This document shows, piece after piece, positions 19,715 through 31,200 of a DNA stretch of 64,000 nt; position 1 is the stretch's first letter; each line of letters starts with the position of its first letter. Under the pieces are notes generated by a model. It worked only from the letters and a program-made list of their open reading frames with translations. It was not told the DNA's origin and did no database searches. The translations under genes and the position numbers were made by a program. The DNA comes from Schizochytrium sp. TIO01 (Eukaryota > Sar > Bigyra > Thraustochytrida > Thraustochytriidae), in the NCBI GenBank assembly GCA_004764695.1, contig CM015707.1, positions 62,001 through 126,000 on the forward strand. The letters are read 5' to 3'.

Positions 19715-20719
19715 TTCTCTTTTTTTCCCGTTCCGCTTCCGTTATGGATTGAAGATTCTATCGTTCGCAGTATTTCAGTTCTGTATTCCTTGAACGAGTC
19801 ATGTCAAATTGAATCAACTTGATTAAATAATTTAAAGCCATGAGATCAGGTACTTTGTTCTGTTATGTAATTGTATCAACAATAAAAGTAATGGTTTATC
19901 TTAATTTAACAAAAGAAAGTAATAGTGCTTAACTTTATTTATGTAAGAAGACTATTCCTACAATGGATTATTTTAGTTATATTATTATAACATATTTGTT
20001 TTTAATTAAAACAAGTTGATTTTAGGTTTTAAACTTTTGTCTCTTAATAAGGAATGGCTTAGCATCGTTTATTCAGTCTATATTATAAAATCGATGGATT
20101 ATAGGGTACAAAATTACTAATGACTACTTAAGATAATAATATAATGGAAATAACTACTAATCATGAGACTCAGTATATTAAAAAACAATAGTAATTAAAT
20201 CCTTATAATGGCTTAGCATCGTTTATTCAGTCTATTTTACAACATCAATGGATTATAGGGTACAAATTAACTAATGAAAACTTAAGATAATAATATAATG
20301 GAAATAACTACTAATCATGAGACTCAGTAGATTAAAAACAATAGTAATTAAATCATTATAATTACCTTGTTCCAATTTACATGAACCTTTAAACTGCTTA
20401 ATTTAAATAGTACTATCATTTTCTTACAATTATAAATGCGTATACTGATAATTAATTTGCTTAGTACCTTACGGTGTCTTAATTGGTTAGTTTAAAAATG
20501 ATCCAGAAAATTGTCCATAAGAATGCGTTTAATATCATCATATTTATGATAATCAGCCATATTAATAAGACATATTAGTATATGATTACATTTGCAAAGA
20601 AAAATATTTCACGTACTTATATTCGAATAGACTCATTATTAAATACAATCTCTATTCAAAACCAGCAGATTCAAAACCAGCAGATTCCAAACAGCAGAAC
20701 GTAATCGCTGAGAGAGTTG
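19715..20719. other. Gene-poor AT-rich region with a 164-bp tandem duplication
   Basis: No gene is recognised. ATGGCTTAGCATCG begins a unit at 20054 and again at 20218. The copies (20054-20217 and 20218-about 20365) are highly similar, including GGATTATAGGGTACAAA and ACTAATCATGAGACTCAGTA. A short CCAGCAGATTC repeat occurs near 20660-20695. This could be regulatory. Confidence 0.75.
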
Positions 20720-21700
20720 GTCGCGGTCCTCAGGTTTTCGAGAGTACTTGCTCGATCCTCTGCTCTCTTCGGTGCTGCTCAGGTTTTCGAGAGTACTTGC
20801 TCGATCCTCTGCTTTCTTCGGTGCTGCTCAGGTTTGCGAGAGTACTTGCTCGATCCTCTGCTTTCTTCGGTGCTGCTCAGGTTTTCGAGAGTACTTGCTC
20901 GATCCTCTGCTTTCTTCGGTGCTGCTCAGGTTTTCTAGCGTACTTTCTCGATCCTCTGCTCTCTTCGGTGCTGCTCAGGTTTTCGAGAGTACTTGCTCGA
21001 TATTCTACTTTTTTTTGTTGCTACATTTTCGTCCTGTTGAGGTTAGCCAGAGAACTTACTGCTCTCTGGTGCTACTCTTTCTTACTCTTCTTCTCTTTCA
21101 CTGTCCTGAGGTTTTCGTCCTGCTGAGGTTCGTCAGAGAACTTACTGCTCTCTGGTGCTATTCTTTCTTATTCTTCTTCTCTTTCACGGTCCTGAGGTTT
21201 TCGTCCTGCTGAGGTTAGCCAGAGAACTTATTGCTCTTTGGTGCTGCATTTTCGTCCTGCTGAGGTTAGCCAGAGAACTTACTGCTCTTCGGTGCTGCAT
21301 TTTCGTCCTGCTGAGGTTAGCCAGAGAACTTACTGCTCTCTGGTGCTACTCTTTCTTATTCTTCCTTCTCTTTCACTGCCCTGAGGTTTTCGTGAGTACT
21401 TGCTGTATCCTCTGCTCCCTTTGGTGCTACTCTTTCTTATTCTTCTTCTCTCTGGTGCTGCTGAGGTTTTCGTGAGTACTTGCTGTATCCTCTGCTCCCT
21501 TTGGTGCTGCTCTTTCTTATTCTTCTTCTCTCTGGTGCTGCTGAGGATTTCGAGAGCACTTGCTCGATCCTCTGCTTTCTTCGGTGCTGCTCAGGTTTTC
21601 GAGAGTACTTGCTCGATCCTCTGCTCTCTTTGTTGCTGCATTTTCGTCCTGCTGAGGTTAGCTAGCGTACTTACTGCTCTCCGGTGCTGCTCAATCTATC
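20720..21700 (+). repeat. Pyrimidine-rich tandem repeat array upstream of the 1271-residue gene
   Basis: From about 20730 to 21005 there are some six 49-nt units, each reading TTTTCGAGAGTACTTGCTCG then ATCCTCTGCT and TTCGGTGCTGCTCAGG. Related, more mixed units (GTCCTGCTGAGGTTAGCCAG, GAACTTACTGCTCTCTGGTG) continue to 21690, some with a period near 79. The unit has no plus-strand stop in any frame, and 49 is not a multiple of three, so overlapping open frames arise automatically. These are not treated as genes. The array ends just before the ATG at 21716 and may be a leader or promoter region. Confidence 0.85.
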
Positions 21701-21715
21701 TGGTCAGGAACAACG

Positions 21716-24700
21716 ATGGATCCAACAACAAATCATCAAGTCTCTTCAGAAGAAACTTTTGCTTTGAAGATTAATGCTCAAGTTTCATTTGAAAATGAAA
21801 ACTCACTTGAGGAGATAATGGATCAAAAATCTTGTTTCAATAATGAAACACCAAGAAAAGTATTTGCCGAACTGAAAAAACTATGTGAAGATGAATGTCT
21901 GAATCCTGTGTACGCAAAAGCTTTCACTACATATCCTATACGGTTAAGCGCCGATAGATTTGTATGCATTACGAAAATTCGCTTATTTTGTTTGAGATAT
22001 GGAAATCTGAGTTATCATTGTCCGATATTGATGTATTTAATCAATGACACACTCACGGGTAAACTTACATCAAAAAATATCTATATTTTTTTGTGTGAGA
22101 TACTCGTGCGATTTATGTCACTGGAACAATTACAAAACGACTATGACGATGTCCTTAAATCGATCACTAGTTTAATAGATCTATGTGCAAAACAGGCAAG
22201 GGACAATTGGGATCCGAAGCACGGAACAACATTAGAATCCGAACTGGCAAGACACATGAGACAATCAAAAAGAGTCCTACATTCTGATAAGTTCAAAGTT
22301 TTGGTGGCAGGGGACTCCTCAAATTCTATCTACAATAGTGGTATTTTTCTTTTGCGGCCTATTTTAGATCAGATGTGGGCTTTGTTTACAAATGAACAGA
22401 ACCTTGGCGTATTTAAGGAAGTGTTAGTAGTCTTTCTTGGAAGCAATGATCACGAGGTTCGCGAGATGCTACTACTTTCAACCGTTTATGTATTTACCCT
22501 TCATTTACAAAGACCAGATACAGAGAGCAAACGAACGAGACAGCAGGTCGATGCATTGCACCAGCCTTGGGTCAAAAGAGTTTCGTCTTACTCCAAATTC
22601 CATAATATGATATCCTGTTTGAATTCTGTTGAGATTTTTCAACAAGATGCTGATAAAGAAATTCAAATTAAATTTCTCAGAGCACACAAACAGATGCAGA
22701 TTATGTTCGAGAAATATTTGAGCAACGTCCTGACACGGCAACGTTCAAAGGTAGAAAACGATTTTACTACTTTACAGATGAAAGAAGCATATGACAAGAA
22801 ATTCTTCACGCGGATCCGAGAGTTTCGTGAACATATTTTTAAGAAATTGCAAAATGTCTTGGAAGAAATGTCTAAAACAACAACGATAAACGTGGGAAAA
22901 ATGCTGGATTGTTTGGGGTCCCCAACGTTTATACTGCGCGAAATTATCGATTTCTTTTGTTTTTCTAAAGGGGATATGGAACAAAATCCGTCCATAGTTC
23001 CGTCTTCAGAAGCTTACAAGTATCTTGTAGATGAATTTACGAAATGCAATCTACCCAGTATCATGCCCGAAAACAGTGAAACGAATGATGAGACACCAGC
23101 CAGTCTTGAGGGATTTTGGCTACAATACAGAGAGGTTACAGAATCAGTCACTCTGATGATAAAGCGTACTGAAACTCAGCACGTTAATCTGATTAATAAA
23201 CTGAAAATGTCATTGGAAAAAAGGGTTAATTCTCCTCATTCTGATACGACTCCTCATGTGGAATCTTTTCGGAAAAGGATCGAGGGAATTTTGAATGCGG
23301 TTCTCTTTATTGAAAAGGAATGTATAGAATGGTATTCTTACGGACATTTAGAATATTTAGTACATCGTCATAAACTTCTGAATACAGCTCTTGATGGGGC
23401 AAAAAAAAAAAAAATTGATCATTATTCAAAGTGTCATGCAAACTTTAAGCAAGCCACAAATCCCAATGTAAACGGAAGACGTGATCTACTACAGGAACTG
23501 CTTGAGTTTAAAAAATTAGTGGAAAAGAACTTAGATGGCTCGGATGACGACTTGGAGAAACAACAACATGAACAAATCCTGGATCGTTGTGTCAAACTCT
23601 GCCGAAAGTTTGTACGAATAGTAAATTTTTGTCCAAAGCCAATCGAAAATGTTCTGAAGATGAGAACAAATCAGTCTGAACATGAAGATTCTATGGACAT
23701 TGCAGAAGATAATGAATGTGCTTCTGTGGACAATATAGGTGACGGAGAAAATGATACTAGGTCTCCTGAAGGAAATAATGGATCAATTGATCCAAAGTTT
23801 TATCCTATAAACGAGGAAGAGAGAAGACAAGAGCTTGAAGGGATTAGTAAGCAAGCTGCTGCCTACGCTGATAAACAAACAAAGGAAGGAACACCGGCAT
23901 TCACAGATGAACAAGAAATGGCGATTCTGTCGGCAGTGATGCCTGTCGCAGTAGTACGTGATAAAATGACATTAGCCAATGCTCTGAAGATGCGCCATTT
24001 TAGATACCATTGCTTACAAGGAGGTGAAAGTGACGAACGAGATCTGCTCTCTATTATTGGTGAACAAGGAAACATCAGCAGTTTCTCGGAAATGGATTTT
24101 GAAGATCTTGATAAAGTAAAGGAAGATGTTATTGAGGGTTTAAATCCTGTCGTAGGTGAGAAATCAAATTATTACTTGAAAGACGGAGGTGACATTGAGA
24201 TGAATGGTGTCGCATGGAGATCCTTTTTCTATTACTTTATCTCGGCGAGAGGTCTCGTTCTTTCGAATGGTTCTGTGAATGTAGCGATTGCTGCAATTCG
24301 GTATTTTCTCAGATTCTTTGGGTATAATATCATTGTCAAATCTACACAAATGACGTTGACTGCAATGAATTATTATGAATCAATCGAAGATCTTCTCAAA
24401 GCAATTTATAATGATGGTGCCCTACAAAAGACGATTCGTTTATCTGAGATATTGCGACTTACAGATGTTTCTGTTTCTGATGACTTGAAGTGTAACGCGT
24501 CATCAATGATTAAGAGAGTTAACACGTATTACTCTATTCAATGTGGCGATAAAGACGAACTAAAACGCGCAAAAAGTACTCAATCATCATACTCCTGTAT
24601 ACTTGGTAAAGTTTTCGGAGCTGTTCGAGATTTAACACTTCTAGAATTTACCAACATCATGGAATTCATACATTATGAGTTTGATTATCCTCTGTTGTAC

Positions 24701-25531
24701 AGAGAAATGGTTGATGTGGTCTACACATGTGCTTCAGGTGAACAGGACCGGGTCAACGTTGTTACAACATACTTGGCATATAAAAATTTCGATACTGCTT
24801 TCAAGTATTGTATGAGCAATGAACATGTCCGTCCTTTCATATGGGATGTAGCAGACAACTATAGATTTCTTTTGCATCAAGCAGTTGATCGACAACGCTT
24901 TATCGAACACTTTTTCACAAGTAATAAGCTTAAGAATGAGTGGTTAGAAAAATATTTGGACGAAAAGGAGAAACGAAAAATTCGTTCAGCAAAGAGAAAA
25001 CGAAAAGACGCCGTAGACAAAACACGAGATACAAGTAAGCACAAAAAAAGGAAACTCAGTTCCAGAAGTACCTCTGTTAATAAAGATGATGAGGATGAAG
25101 CTGATGATAGTGGAGATAACAGTGAAGATTCGGAAACAGATGTAAGAGAGGGACTTAATAATTTTCCGAAAAGAAAACGTACGGAAAGTACTGATAGTTC
25201 GAGAATTTCTGTTGGCATGGACCATACAGATGAGCTTGAACAAGTCTCTAAAAAAAATGTAAGTACTCGACCGACAGGAAAAGGTGTTATAGGTAGAATG
25301 ATTCAACAAGTTAAAACACATAAATCTACCACAACAAATACGTCACCTCATGTTTCCGAGAAAACAACGGGTAAAGATAATGAAGTTTTAAATATGCATC
25401 ATGTGGACAGCAATGTGGCGCTAAACGAAGGAACAAGAGGAAATGAAAACGAGAAAGAAGATGAACATGTTACTTTGAATAGCGATACGCTAAATCCCGT
25501 TTTCCCAGTGAAAAAGATGTTAAAATTTTAA
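21716..25531 (+). CDS. Very large helical protein with basic nuclear-type C-terminus, unknown
   Basis: A 1271-residue protein, the longest in the window. Residues 1 to about 1080 are predominantly helical with no recognised enzyme motif. Around 1083-1120 there is a dense basic stretch (EKRKIRSAKRKRKDAVDK, KHKKRKLSS), a strong nuclear-localisation candidate, followed by an acidic serine-rich segment (DDEDEADDSGDNSEDSETD) and a hydrophilic tail. The length, single copy and position behind a repeat leader suggest an important structural or regulatory protein. I looked for polymerase, helicase and HK97-type capsid features and saw none that can be claimed. Confidence 0.65.
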   Translation: MDPTTNHQVSSEETFALKINAQVSFENENSLEEIMDQKSCFNNETPRKVFAELKKLCEDECLNPVYAKAFTTYPIRLSADRFVCITKIRLFCLRYGNLSYHCPILMYLINDTLTGKLTSKNIYIFLCEILVRFMSLEQLQNDYDDVLKSITSLIDLCAKQARDNWDPKHGTTLESELARHMRQSKRVLHSDKFKVLVAGDSSNSIYNSGIFLLRPILDQMWALFTNEQNLGVFKEVLVVFLGSNDHEVREMLLLSTVYVFTLHLQRPDTESKRTRQQVDALHQPWVKRVSSYSKFHNMISCLNSVEIFQQDADKEIQIKFLRAHKQMQIMFEKYLSNVLTRQRSKVENDFTTLQMKEAYDKKFFTRIREFREHIFKKLQNVLEEMSKTTTINVGKMLDCLGSPTFILREIIDFFCFSKGDMEQNPSIVPSSEAYKYLVDEFTKCNLPSIMPENSETNDETPASLEGFWLQYREVTESVTLMIKRTETQHVNLINKLKMSLEKRVNSPHSDTTPHVESFRKRIEGILNAVLFIEKECIEWYSYGHLEYLVHRHKLLNTALDGAKKKKIDHYSKCHANFKQATNPNVNGRRDLLQELLEFKKLVEKNLDGSDDDLEKQQHEQILDRCVKLCRKFVRIVNFCPKPIENVLKMRTNQSEHEDSMDIAEDNECASVDNIGDGENDTRSPEGNNGSIDPKFYPINEEERRQELEGISKQAAAYADKQTKEGTPAFTDEQEMAILSAVMPVAVVRDKMTLANALKMRHFRYHCLQGGESDERDLLSIIGEQGNISSFSEMDFEDLDKVKEDVIEGLNPVVGEKSNYYLKDGGDIEMNGVAWRSFFYYFISARGLVLSNGSVNVAIAAIRYFLRFFGYNIIVKSTQMTLTAMNYYESIEDLLKAIYNDGALQKTIRLSEILRLTDVSVSDDLKCNASSMIKRVNTYYSIQCGDKDELKRAKSTQSSYSCILGKVFGAVRDLTLLEFTNIMEFIHYEFDYPLLYREMVDVVYTCASGEQDRVNVVTTYLAYKNFDTAFKYCMSNEHVRPFIWDVADNYRFLLHQAVDRQRFIEHFFTSNKLKNEWLEKYLDEKEKRKIRSAKRKRKDAVDKTRDTSKHKKRKLSSRSTSVNKDDEDEADDSGDNSEDSETDVREGLNNFPKRKRTESTDSSRISVGMDHTDELEQVSKKNVSTRPTGKGVIGRMIQQVKTHKSTTTNTSPHVSEKTTGKDNEVLNMHHVDSNVALNEGTRGNENEKEDEHVTLNSDTLNPVFPVKKMLKF

Positions 25532-25581
25532 TCAAATGAAAATAATTAAATTTTTAATTAAAATTTAAAAAAAAAAGAATC

Positions 25582-26121
25582 TTAGAACATACCTTGTGTA
25601 CTACTTTTAATTGGAATGAAGCTTCCTGTCACCTCATCTCTAACTATGAATCTCTGTAGAAATTTATGAAAGCATAAGAATGATATTGTTATCATTCCAA
25701 ACACTAAAAGAGATGCTCCAGCGACAAAACCAACTCGCTTGATTTTCACAACTGCCTCATCGAGTGTCTTTATATCTGTATTTGTAGGTGCGTCTGCAAT
25801 AATAGCTATAGTTTCATTGAAGAGGTAGGCGTTGAACGTGAATCGACTCAACTCACTATCTAACTCTTCAATTTGTTCTGCACAGCTTTGAGGAATTGAA
25901 CAGTAGTATAAACATAGATCAATAGCCTTCAGAGGAATTGAACAATTAGTTGAAAATTTTACTTCATAACTTTCAAAGGCCGAGTCTGTTTGACAATCTC
26001 CTATAACATTAATGTGTAATTCAATGTCTCCTGATTCTGTGATTGTATTAATAACGTAATCGCTACAGTCGGCACTTATTATACTTGCTAAGAAAACCAA
26101 GCAAATGTGAAACGGTTTCAT
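25582..26121 (-). CDS. Type I membrane glycoprotein, unknown
   Basis: A 179-residue protein. A signal peptide (residues 1-19, MKPFHICLVFLASIISADC) precedes an ectodomain with about six cysteines and N-glycosylation sites (NCS, NET). A single membrane helix near residues 130-152 (GFVAGASLLVFGMITISFLC) and a cytoplasmic tail of about 27 residues follow. This is the layout of a small viral envelope protein. No family is recognised. It is convergent with the large gene upstream and leads into a gene-poor stretch. Confidence 0.7.
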   Translation of the reverse strand: MKPFHICLVFLASIISADCSDYVINTITESGDIELHINVIGDCQTDSAFESYEVKFSTNCSIPLKAIDLCLYYCSIPQSCAEQIEELDSELSRFTFNAYLFNETIAIIADAPTNTDIKTLDEAVVKIKRVGFVAGASLLVFGMITISFLCFHKFLQRFIVRDEVTGSFIPIKSSTQGMF

Positions 26122-26755
26122 CTATTAGCCTTAACTATAAATGATGAAGAAAACCGTCGCATGAAAGATACTAGTATAAAATATAATATATTTATGTCTA
26201 TAATAAGTAAGCCTATTAGTATACCTGAAACTATTATAAAATATTAAAACATTGTTTTTGTTGTCTATTTATATTCATAAGAAAGAACATTACTATTTAA
26301 AGATGGTTTAAATAGTATATATTTAATAGAAATAAGAATAGTATTTATCTAGTTAATGGAAATCATTTCCTTGAAAAGATTATCTCCATAGTATGTAGCT
26401 TTATTTATTAATAACTTTAAACAAAGAACTCTTAAACTAATAGTATTTTTTTTTCTATTTAATTTCCGAATTACGCCTTAGTTTACTTAATGTTTTTTTT
26501 TAAATTAAAGCTTATTTTAATTCTGTTCAACAAGTTAATAACCTTCACATTTCCTATAAGAATACTTATCTTTATTTGTATTATTTAAAAAAATTGTAAT
26601 AATAGTACTTATTGATAACAGAACTGCGAAAAATACTAGATCTATAGAATCATAGCTCTGTCTTTGACTCATTGCTACATTTGTTAAATTACCCTGGTAC
26701 ATAAATAACAAGTTTATCTATCACCAGTTTCAAAAGCGAGGTTGAATTCGTTTAT
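26122..26755. other. AT-rich intergenic region
   Basis: About 630 bases dominated by A/T runs between divergently transcribed genes. No gene, tandem repeat or hairpin stands out. Confidence 0.6.
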
Positions 26756-27118
26756 ATGTTAAAGGAGTGTTGTTTGCACATATCTTATTCTCAGCTCCTG
26801 AGAAGTATTTTGATAGAGGATCGATGTTGTTCGCATATCGAATGCCAACTCTATCTATCTGATTCAGAGATTGTACGAGGACCTTGCATTAAAAGACCAG
26901 TCAAGGTTTGTCTTCCCCCGTGTCATACGTGTAAAAACGAATCTAGAATCATTCCTATATTTAGTCCAATTCTACGCGAGACTCTAATAAGATCGCGCTG
27001 CCGGAAAGTAGTTCTGAAAAGCCAGTCTCGTGTTCATCAAGTTCTTTTATTTTTAGACTCTAGAGAAAGACTCTTGCACATGTGGGTTCCTTATAATGAT
27101 CTTTATATAATATCATAA
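26756..27118 (+). CDS. Small cysteine-rich basic protein, unknown
   Basis: A 120-residue frame from ATG 26756, rich in Cys and Arg. Cysteines are paired as KECC, DRCC, CLPPCHTC and SRC, which could bind zinc, but the spacing fits no motif I know. It precedes the zinc protein at 27196 on the same strand by under 80 bases. Its reality rests on open-frame length and position alone. Confidence 0.45.
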   Translation: MLKECCLHISYSQLLRSILIEDRCCSHIECQLYLSDSEIVRGPCIKRPVKVCLPPCHTCKNESRIIPIFSPILRETLIRSRCRKVVLKSQSRVHQVLLFLDSRERLLHMWVPYNDLYIIS

Positions 27119-27195
27119 CTACTCAGACTAGTATAGATTCTCTTCATATTTTGTTTTGTTTTCTTTTCTTTTATGAATTAAACTATAAAGTAGAT

Positions 27196-27861
27196 ATGTC
27201 CGAAAAGTTAATTCATCAATGTATTTTTTTAATAGCTAAGGGTGAGACATTTGTTTGTAGAATCTGCGGTGCTATACACAAGTGTGGACCTGACAATTGT
27301 GATTCCCTCGCTTTCAATCCTGATCATACTCAGGTTTGTCGTAAGACCGGTCTATGCTTTGGACAAAGGCGATGTGAGACCTTTTCGGATCCGTCCAGGA
27401 ACAGTGAAGAACCCTTCTATTCAAAAAGGGTCAAGCGAGATCAGCAGATAAAGAATAAGCAATTAGATTATGGACTAGTTACAAAAATTGTCGACTGTGC
27501 AATTGCGATCGTTGTTCTATCTGATGAAGAGAAATTTGAGTTAGTGCGACAGATACTGTGTCTTTGGGATACCTTTGTAGCTGTTGTTGAGAAGAAACGG
27601 CGTTACGTGCATCGTAGAGATAGGCGTTGTTTTATTGTCTCAATAATGCTATCGCTGAGCTCAGGAATGAAAATGAACACAGGGCAGTATATTGTTTTTC
27701 CCCACCCTTCAATCAGGATAAAAAAGTTGAATAAGAAGAGTAGATATTCTGAGTTTTGTGTAAATGATATTCGTCATGGGAGTAATTTAATAAAAGATGT
27801 ATTCAGCAACTACATCCTCGAATCTCACTTAGCGATAAATCTAAGTGGCATTTATAAGTAA
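27196..27861 (+). CDS. Zinc-binding protein resembling viral late transcription factors (UL92-like or VLTF-2-like)
   Basis: From the ATG at 27196 the protein is 221 residues; the frame opens earlier but the upstream part is not protein-like. Cysteines and a histidine form Cys21-x2-Cys24-x3-His28-x-Cys30-Gly, Cys35, then Cys48-x-Lys-Thr-Gly-Leu-Cys54. This order (C-x2-C-x3/4-H-x-C ... C ... C-x2-TG) is characteristic of the herpesvirus UL92 family, a late-gene transcription pre-initiation subunit. It is also close to the zinc domain of the poxvirus/NCLDV A1-type late factor VLTF-2. The rest is helical and basic. I infer a role in late viral transcription in the nucleus; which of the two families is nearer needs a profile search. 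Confidence 0.55.
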   Translation: MSEKLIHQCIFLIAKGETFVCRICGAIHKCGPDNCDSLAFNPDHTQVCRKTGLCFGQRRCETFSDPSRNSEEPFYSKRVKRDQQIKNKQLDYGLVTKIVDCAIAIVVLSDEEKFELVRQILCLWDTFVAVVEKKRRYVHRRDRRCFIVSIMLSLSSGMKMNTGQYIVFPHPSIRIKKLNKKSRYSEFCVNDIRHGSNLIKDVFSNYILESHLAINLSGIYK

Positions 27862-27939
27862 AGAAGTATAAATATGGAAGTAATGTGTTTTTTTTTTAAA
27901 TTAAAGAAAGAAAAAGCAATACATAGTAAATAATAGTTA

Positions 27940-28206
27940 ATGGCTGAGACATTCCTGTTTTTTGTTCCGGATAGTAATAATAAGGATAATAAATATTATA
28001 AAGATATAGTATTCGAAATTAATGCAAAAGGTAAAAATGAAGAGAGCGATCAGGTAAGTTTTGAAGGTGTATTGCGGTCGGCACCATTTGTTGTTTTTAT
28101 TGTTCCAACATCAGCACTCGTGTCTTTCTTTGAGGTCTTTCCAAATGCATCAAATGAGATTCCGAATTCTATAGATGAAAGGTTCTTACAATATTATGGT
28201 CTTTAA
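27940..28206 (+). CDS. Small unknown protein
   Basis: An 88-residue frame from ATG 27940, with an N-terminal strand-like segment (MAETFLFFVPD) and a hydrophobic central stretch (APFVVFIVPTSALVSFFEVF) too polar at its ends to be a sure membrane helix. It follows an A-rich promoter-like run and ends convergent with the helicase gene. No family recognised. Confidence 0.45.
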   Translation: MAETFLFFVPDSNNKDNKYYKDIVFEINAKGKNEESDQVSFEGVLRSAPFVVFIVPTSALVSFFEVFPNASNEIPNSIDERFLQYYGL

Positions 28207-28285
28207 TATTATTTCTTTTTTTTAAAAGGAAAAAAAGAAAGCTATTTGAATAAGCAAAATCTAATTTTAATTAAAATTACAGCTA

Positions 28286-31200
28286 TTAAATTGTATCATT
28301 GTAAAAGAAATTTCTTCCTTCATTTCTGTTAGATCTTTCATATTCCCGCGGCCTTTTTCTACTGTTCTGCGGAAGAAAAATACTTGCGCGCGTGAGGTAA
28401 TCTTGTGGATAAACACAAGTGTGATTACATGGGTTCGTACTTTTCGTAAGGGTATTTTCAACTGAATACGAAGCTGTGTCGAAACCACAATCTTTAAGGA
28501 ATTCTTGATAGAAATAGTCTTCAGGATTTCCATTAGTAAAGAACATCGTAGGACCTTGACGTTCAAAAAACTCATTGTGTTCTGATTCTGATACTTTCGA
28601 AGCAGAAGTAGATACTGCTACATCAATATGGAAGCATTTATTAGGTCGTGGGCGTTTATTATAGGTCTCAAGTCGGTAAGGGAAGATTCGGCTTGGGACA
28701 TTCCCTGTCAGTAGTGAACATTGTTCTCTAGTATAATGGTTACAACAAGATGCATAAAATGCTTCCCGTAGGATTTTTTCAGCACTTATAGTACAGACAT
28801 ATCTCCCAATGTCATTCTCAAATTTGAAATGTTTCTTGACAAACTCTGCATTAATCAAGAGTTGCTGTCTAGCGTAGTCTATTCGAATGAGAGGTTTAAG
28901 ATCAAAGCGTAGTGTTTTCAATTCATTGAAGGCTACTTTTAAATTCTCTATACTCAAAATTTCATCATAAGAGCTAGCTGCAGACTGAATTTCTTTGATT
29001 GCTTCATAAACATGCCGTTCGTCAAAGAAGACCGGAGCAGATTCCCAGTATCCATCCCGTTGAATCCATTGGTCGTCATCGCCAAACTTTTGGACTGTCT
29101 TACTTACTAAATCAACAAAGACCTCTAGGGCTCTAAAGTTATGCATCCTGATTATCTGATCAGCATTGATTGAGAGCGTGAAGTAAGCTATTTCCTCAGT
29201 ACAAAAAAGGTAAGGTTGTATTAACTTTAACCTTTCCCAAGCAGCTGGACTATCAAAGAGTAGTGAATGATCTGCGTCGTAACCAGATGAGGATTGATCG
29301 TTGACAAACTTATCAACAGCATTCATGATAGTCAAAGAACGTGCAAATCTCTGAAGTGCCGAAATATCACGAGTTGCATTCTTTGAGACGCCTACATTCG
29401 TTTCCTTTTTAATGTATGTCATGATCTTGTTTTGAACATAACAGAGAGTGTTTAAGTCGACGTCGCGAAGCGCTTCAAGAAATATAGCTTTTTCAACCAT
29501 GTTTGTCATTATCTGAATAACCTGTACTCTGCGGACCATTGGGTCGGATGAAGGTGACTTATCAATTTCAGGACCTCTTCGCTGTTCTCTACCGAGTGCA
29601 TTCGTTTGGGTCACTCTAGAGATTACATCAAATCCTTCACGCTCAACTTCATTGACTCTGATAAATAAAAACCTGCTGCGCAAGGCTTCAGGAATCTTAT
29701 CCATCCTTTCGTTCGTTGCTAAAATCTGACAGCCAACTCGTTCTGAAACAGCCTTAATTGCTTTTCGTTTTCCATCTTCTACAGTGATACTATCCGTTTT
29801 GACTATGCACTCTGTCATTGCACTTTTTACGATCGCACTTCCAGTATCAGCTCCCGTGGGGTCATAACCTAATTGATGAGGAGTAGCTTCATCGTAAAGT
29901 TTTATAGTATCATTTTCGTCTTGGGCGGTAGTCATTGCCTTTGCAGTTTCATGTGTACATGATTCAGTTGTTCCTGGTAAAAGTAGTTTGGAGATAACAC
30001 GAAGCATAAAAGATTTACCGATAGCTCCTTTACCTAGAAGACAAACGTGACTGTGGAGATTGAACTTGTATCTGTATGCGTCCATAACACAAACAAGGAT
30101 CCGAAGAATAGTGCAATGGGTAGTTCCTACCTCAAAGATATCTTCCAGACCATCTAAAATATGAGCAATTAAATTTCCAAAATGACTCATTCTATGATCG
30201 AAAACGGGTACTGGGGCTGGTGAGGTCCAAGACTTGATTGAAGTCATTGCCCTTGCCATTTCCTTAATTGGTTCAGAAACATGTGCTTCTGTAGACCATG
30301 TTTTTGATAATCTCATCATAGACGAATCTCTGAAACGACGGAGTTCCATGATACATTCGTTTGGACTGTAGTTGCCACTTTTCAGTCGTTCAACTAAATT
30401 CTTATGCCTATTACGTTGCGCATAACCAATGTCCCGAAGATCGTTGTACTTGGGAGACTCCTCTAGTGTAGCAAAACGAAGTCTCATCTCATTTTCATCG
30501 CGTAACGTAACAAAAGTGTTACGCATCCCTTCTTCGTTTTGTGCCGTCCATCTCGGTGTACGTGGGAGGGTCATTCCAAGAATTGAGAATGGATTGGCAA
30601 GCTCGTCGTCAATGTAATAGACTAGTTGTGGAAACGGAAACTGGCCGGATTCAGACCAAGCTCTCTGAGCTTCATGCATTCCAGGTATGAGACTTTTTTC
30701 CCATGAGAAAAACCTATCACAATGATACGGGTGATCGGGAGTTGGAATATATTGAACTCCACCTGTAGTGTCTAGGGTAAAGTCTTGTTGGCGATAATGT
30801 TCTCTTGAAATGTTACTACAGAGCTGATACCATTCATGAACCTTATTCAGGAGACGATATGCCTCATAAGGAGGAAGTTTCTCGGGACAAATCTTTTCTT
30901 CCTTCTTTTTTTTTGATTTGCTGGTTCCTTTTTTAGCAGGACCCGACATAACGTTTCCTTCAATTGTCATTTCTCCGGAGGATTCTGTTTGAATTTTCTC
31001 TTCCTTATTTGTGAGGGTTAGAATACCATCCATTAAATTCAAGTTTCGGTCAAAGAGAATAATATGAAAGCGGACTCCTATACAATCTAAAAGAGAGACA
31101 TCTTTGATGTCCTGTGAACTTGTAGAGGCGCCCGAACGAAGTAAGTATTCTAAGAAAAGATTATAGCGCCTTCCAAGTCGTGGGAAATACTTTTCGTTCG

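Noticed and set aside
20717-21774. Six overlapping plus-strand frames encoding LLDPLLSSVLLRFSRV-like peptides
   Set aside because: The 49-nt unit lacks stops in all frames, so these arise automatically; no start context or unique protein.
21716-25531. HK97-type major capsid protein assignment for the 1271-residue protein
   Set aside because: Size would fit, but no diagnostic sequence motif exists and the long basic/acidic tail is unusual for a capsid protein; left as unknown.
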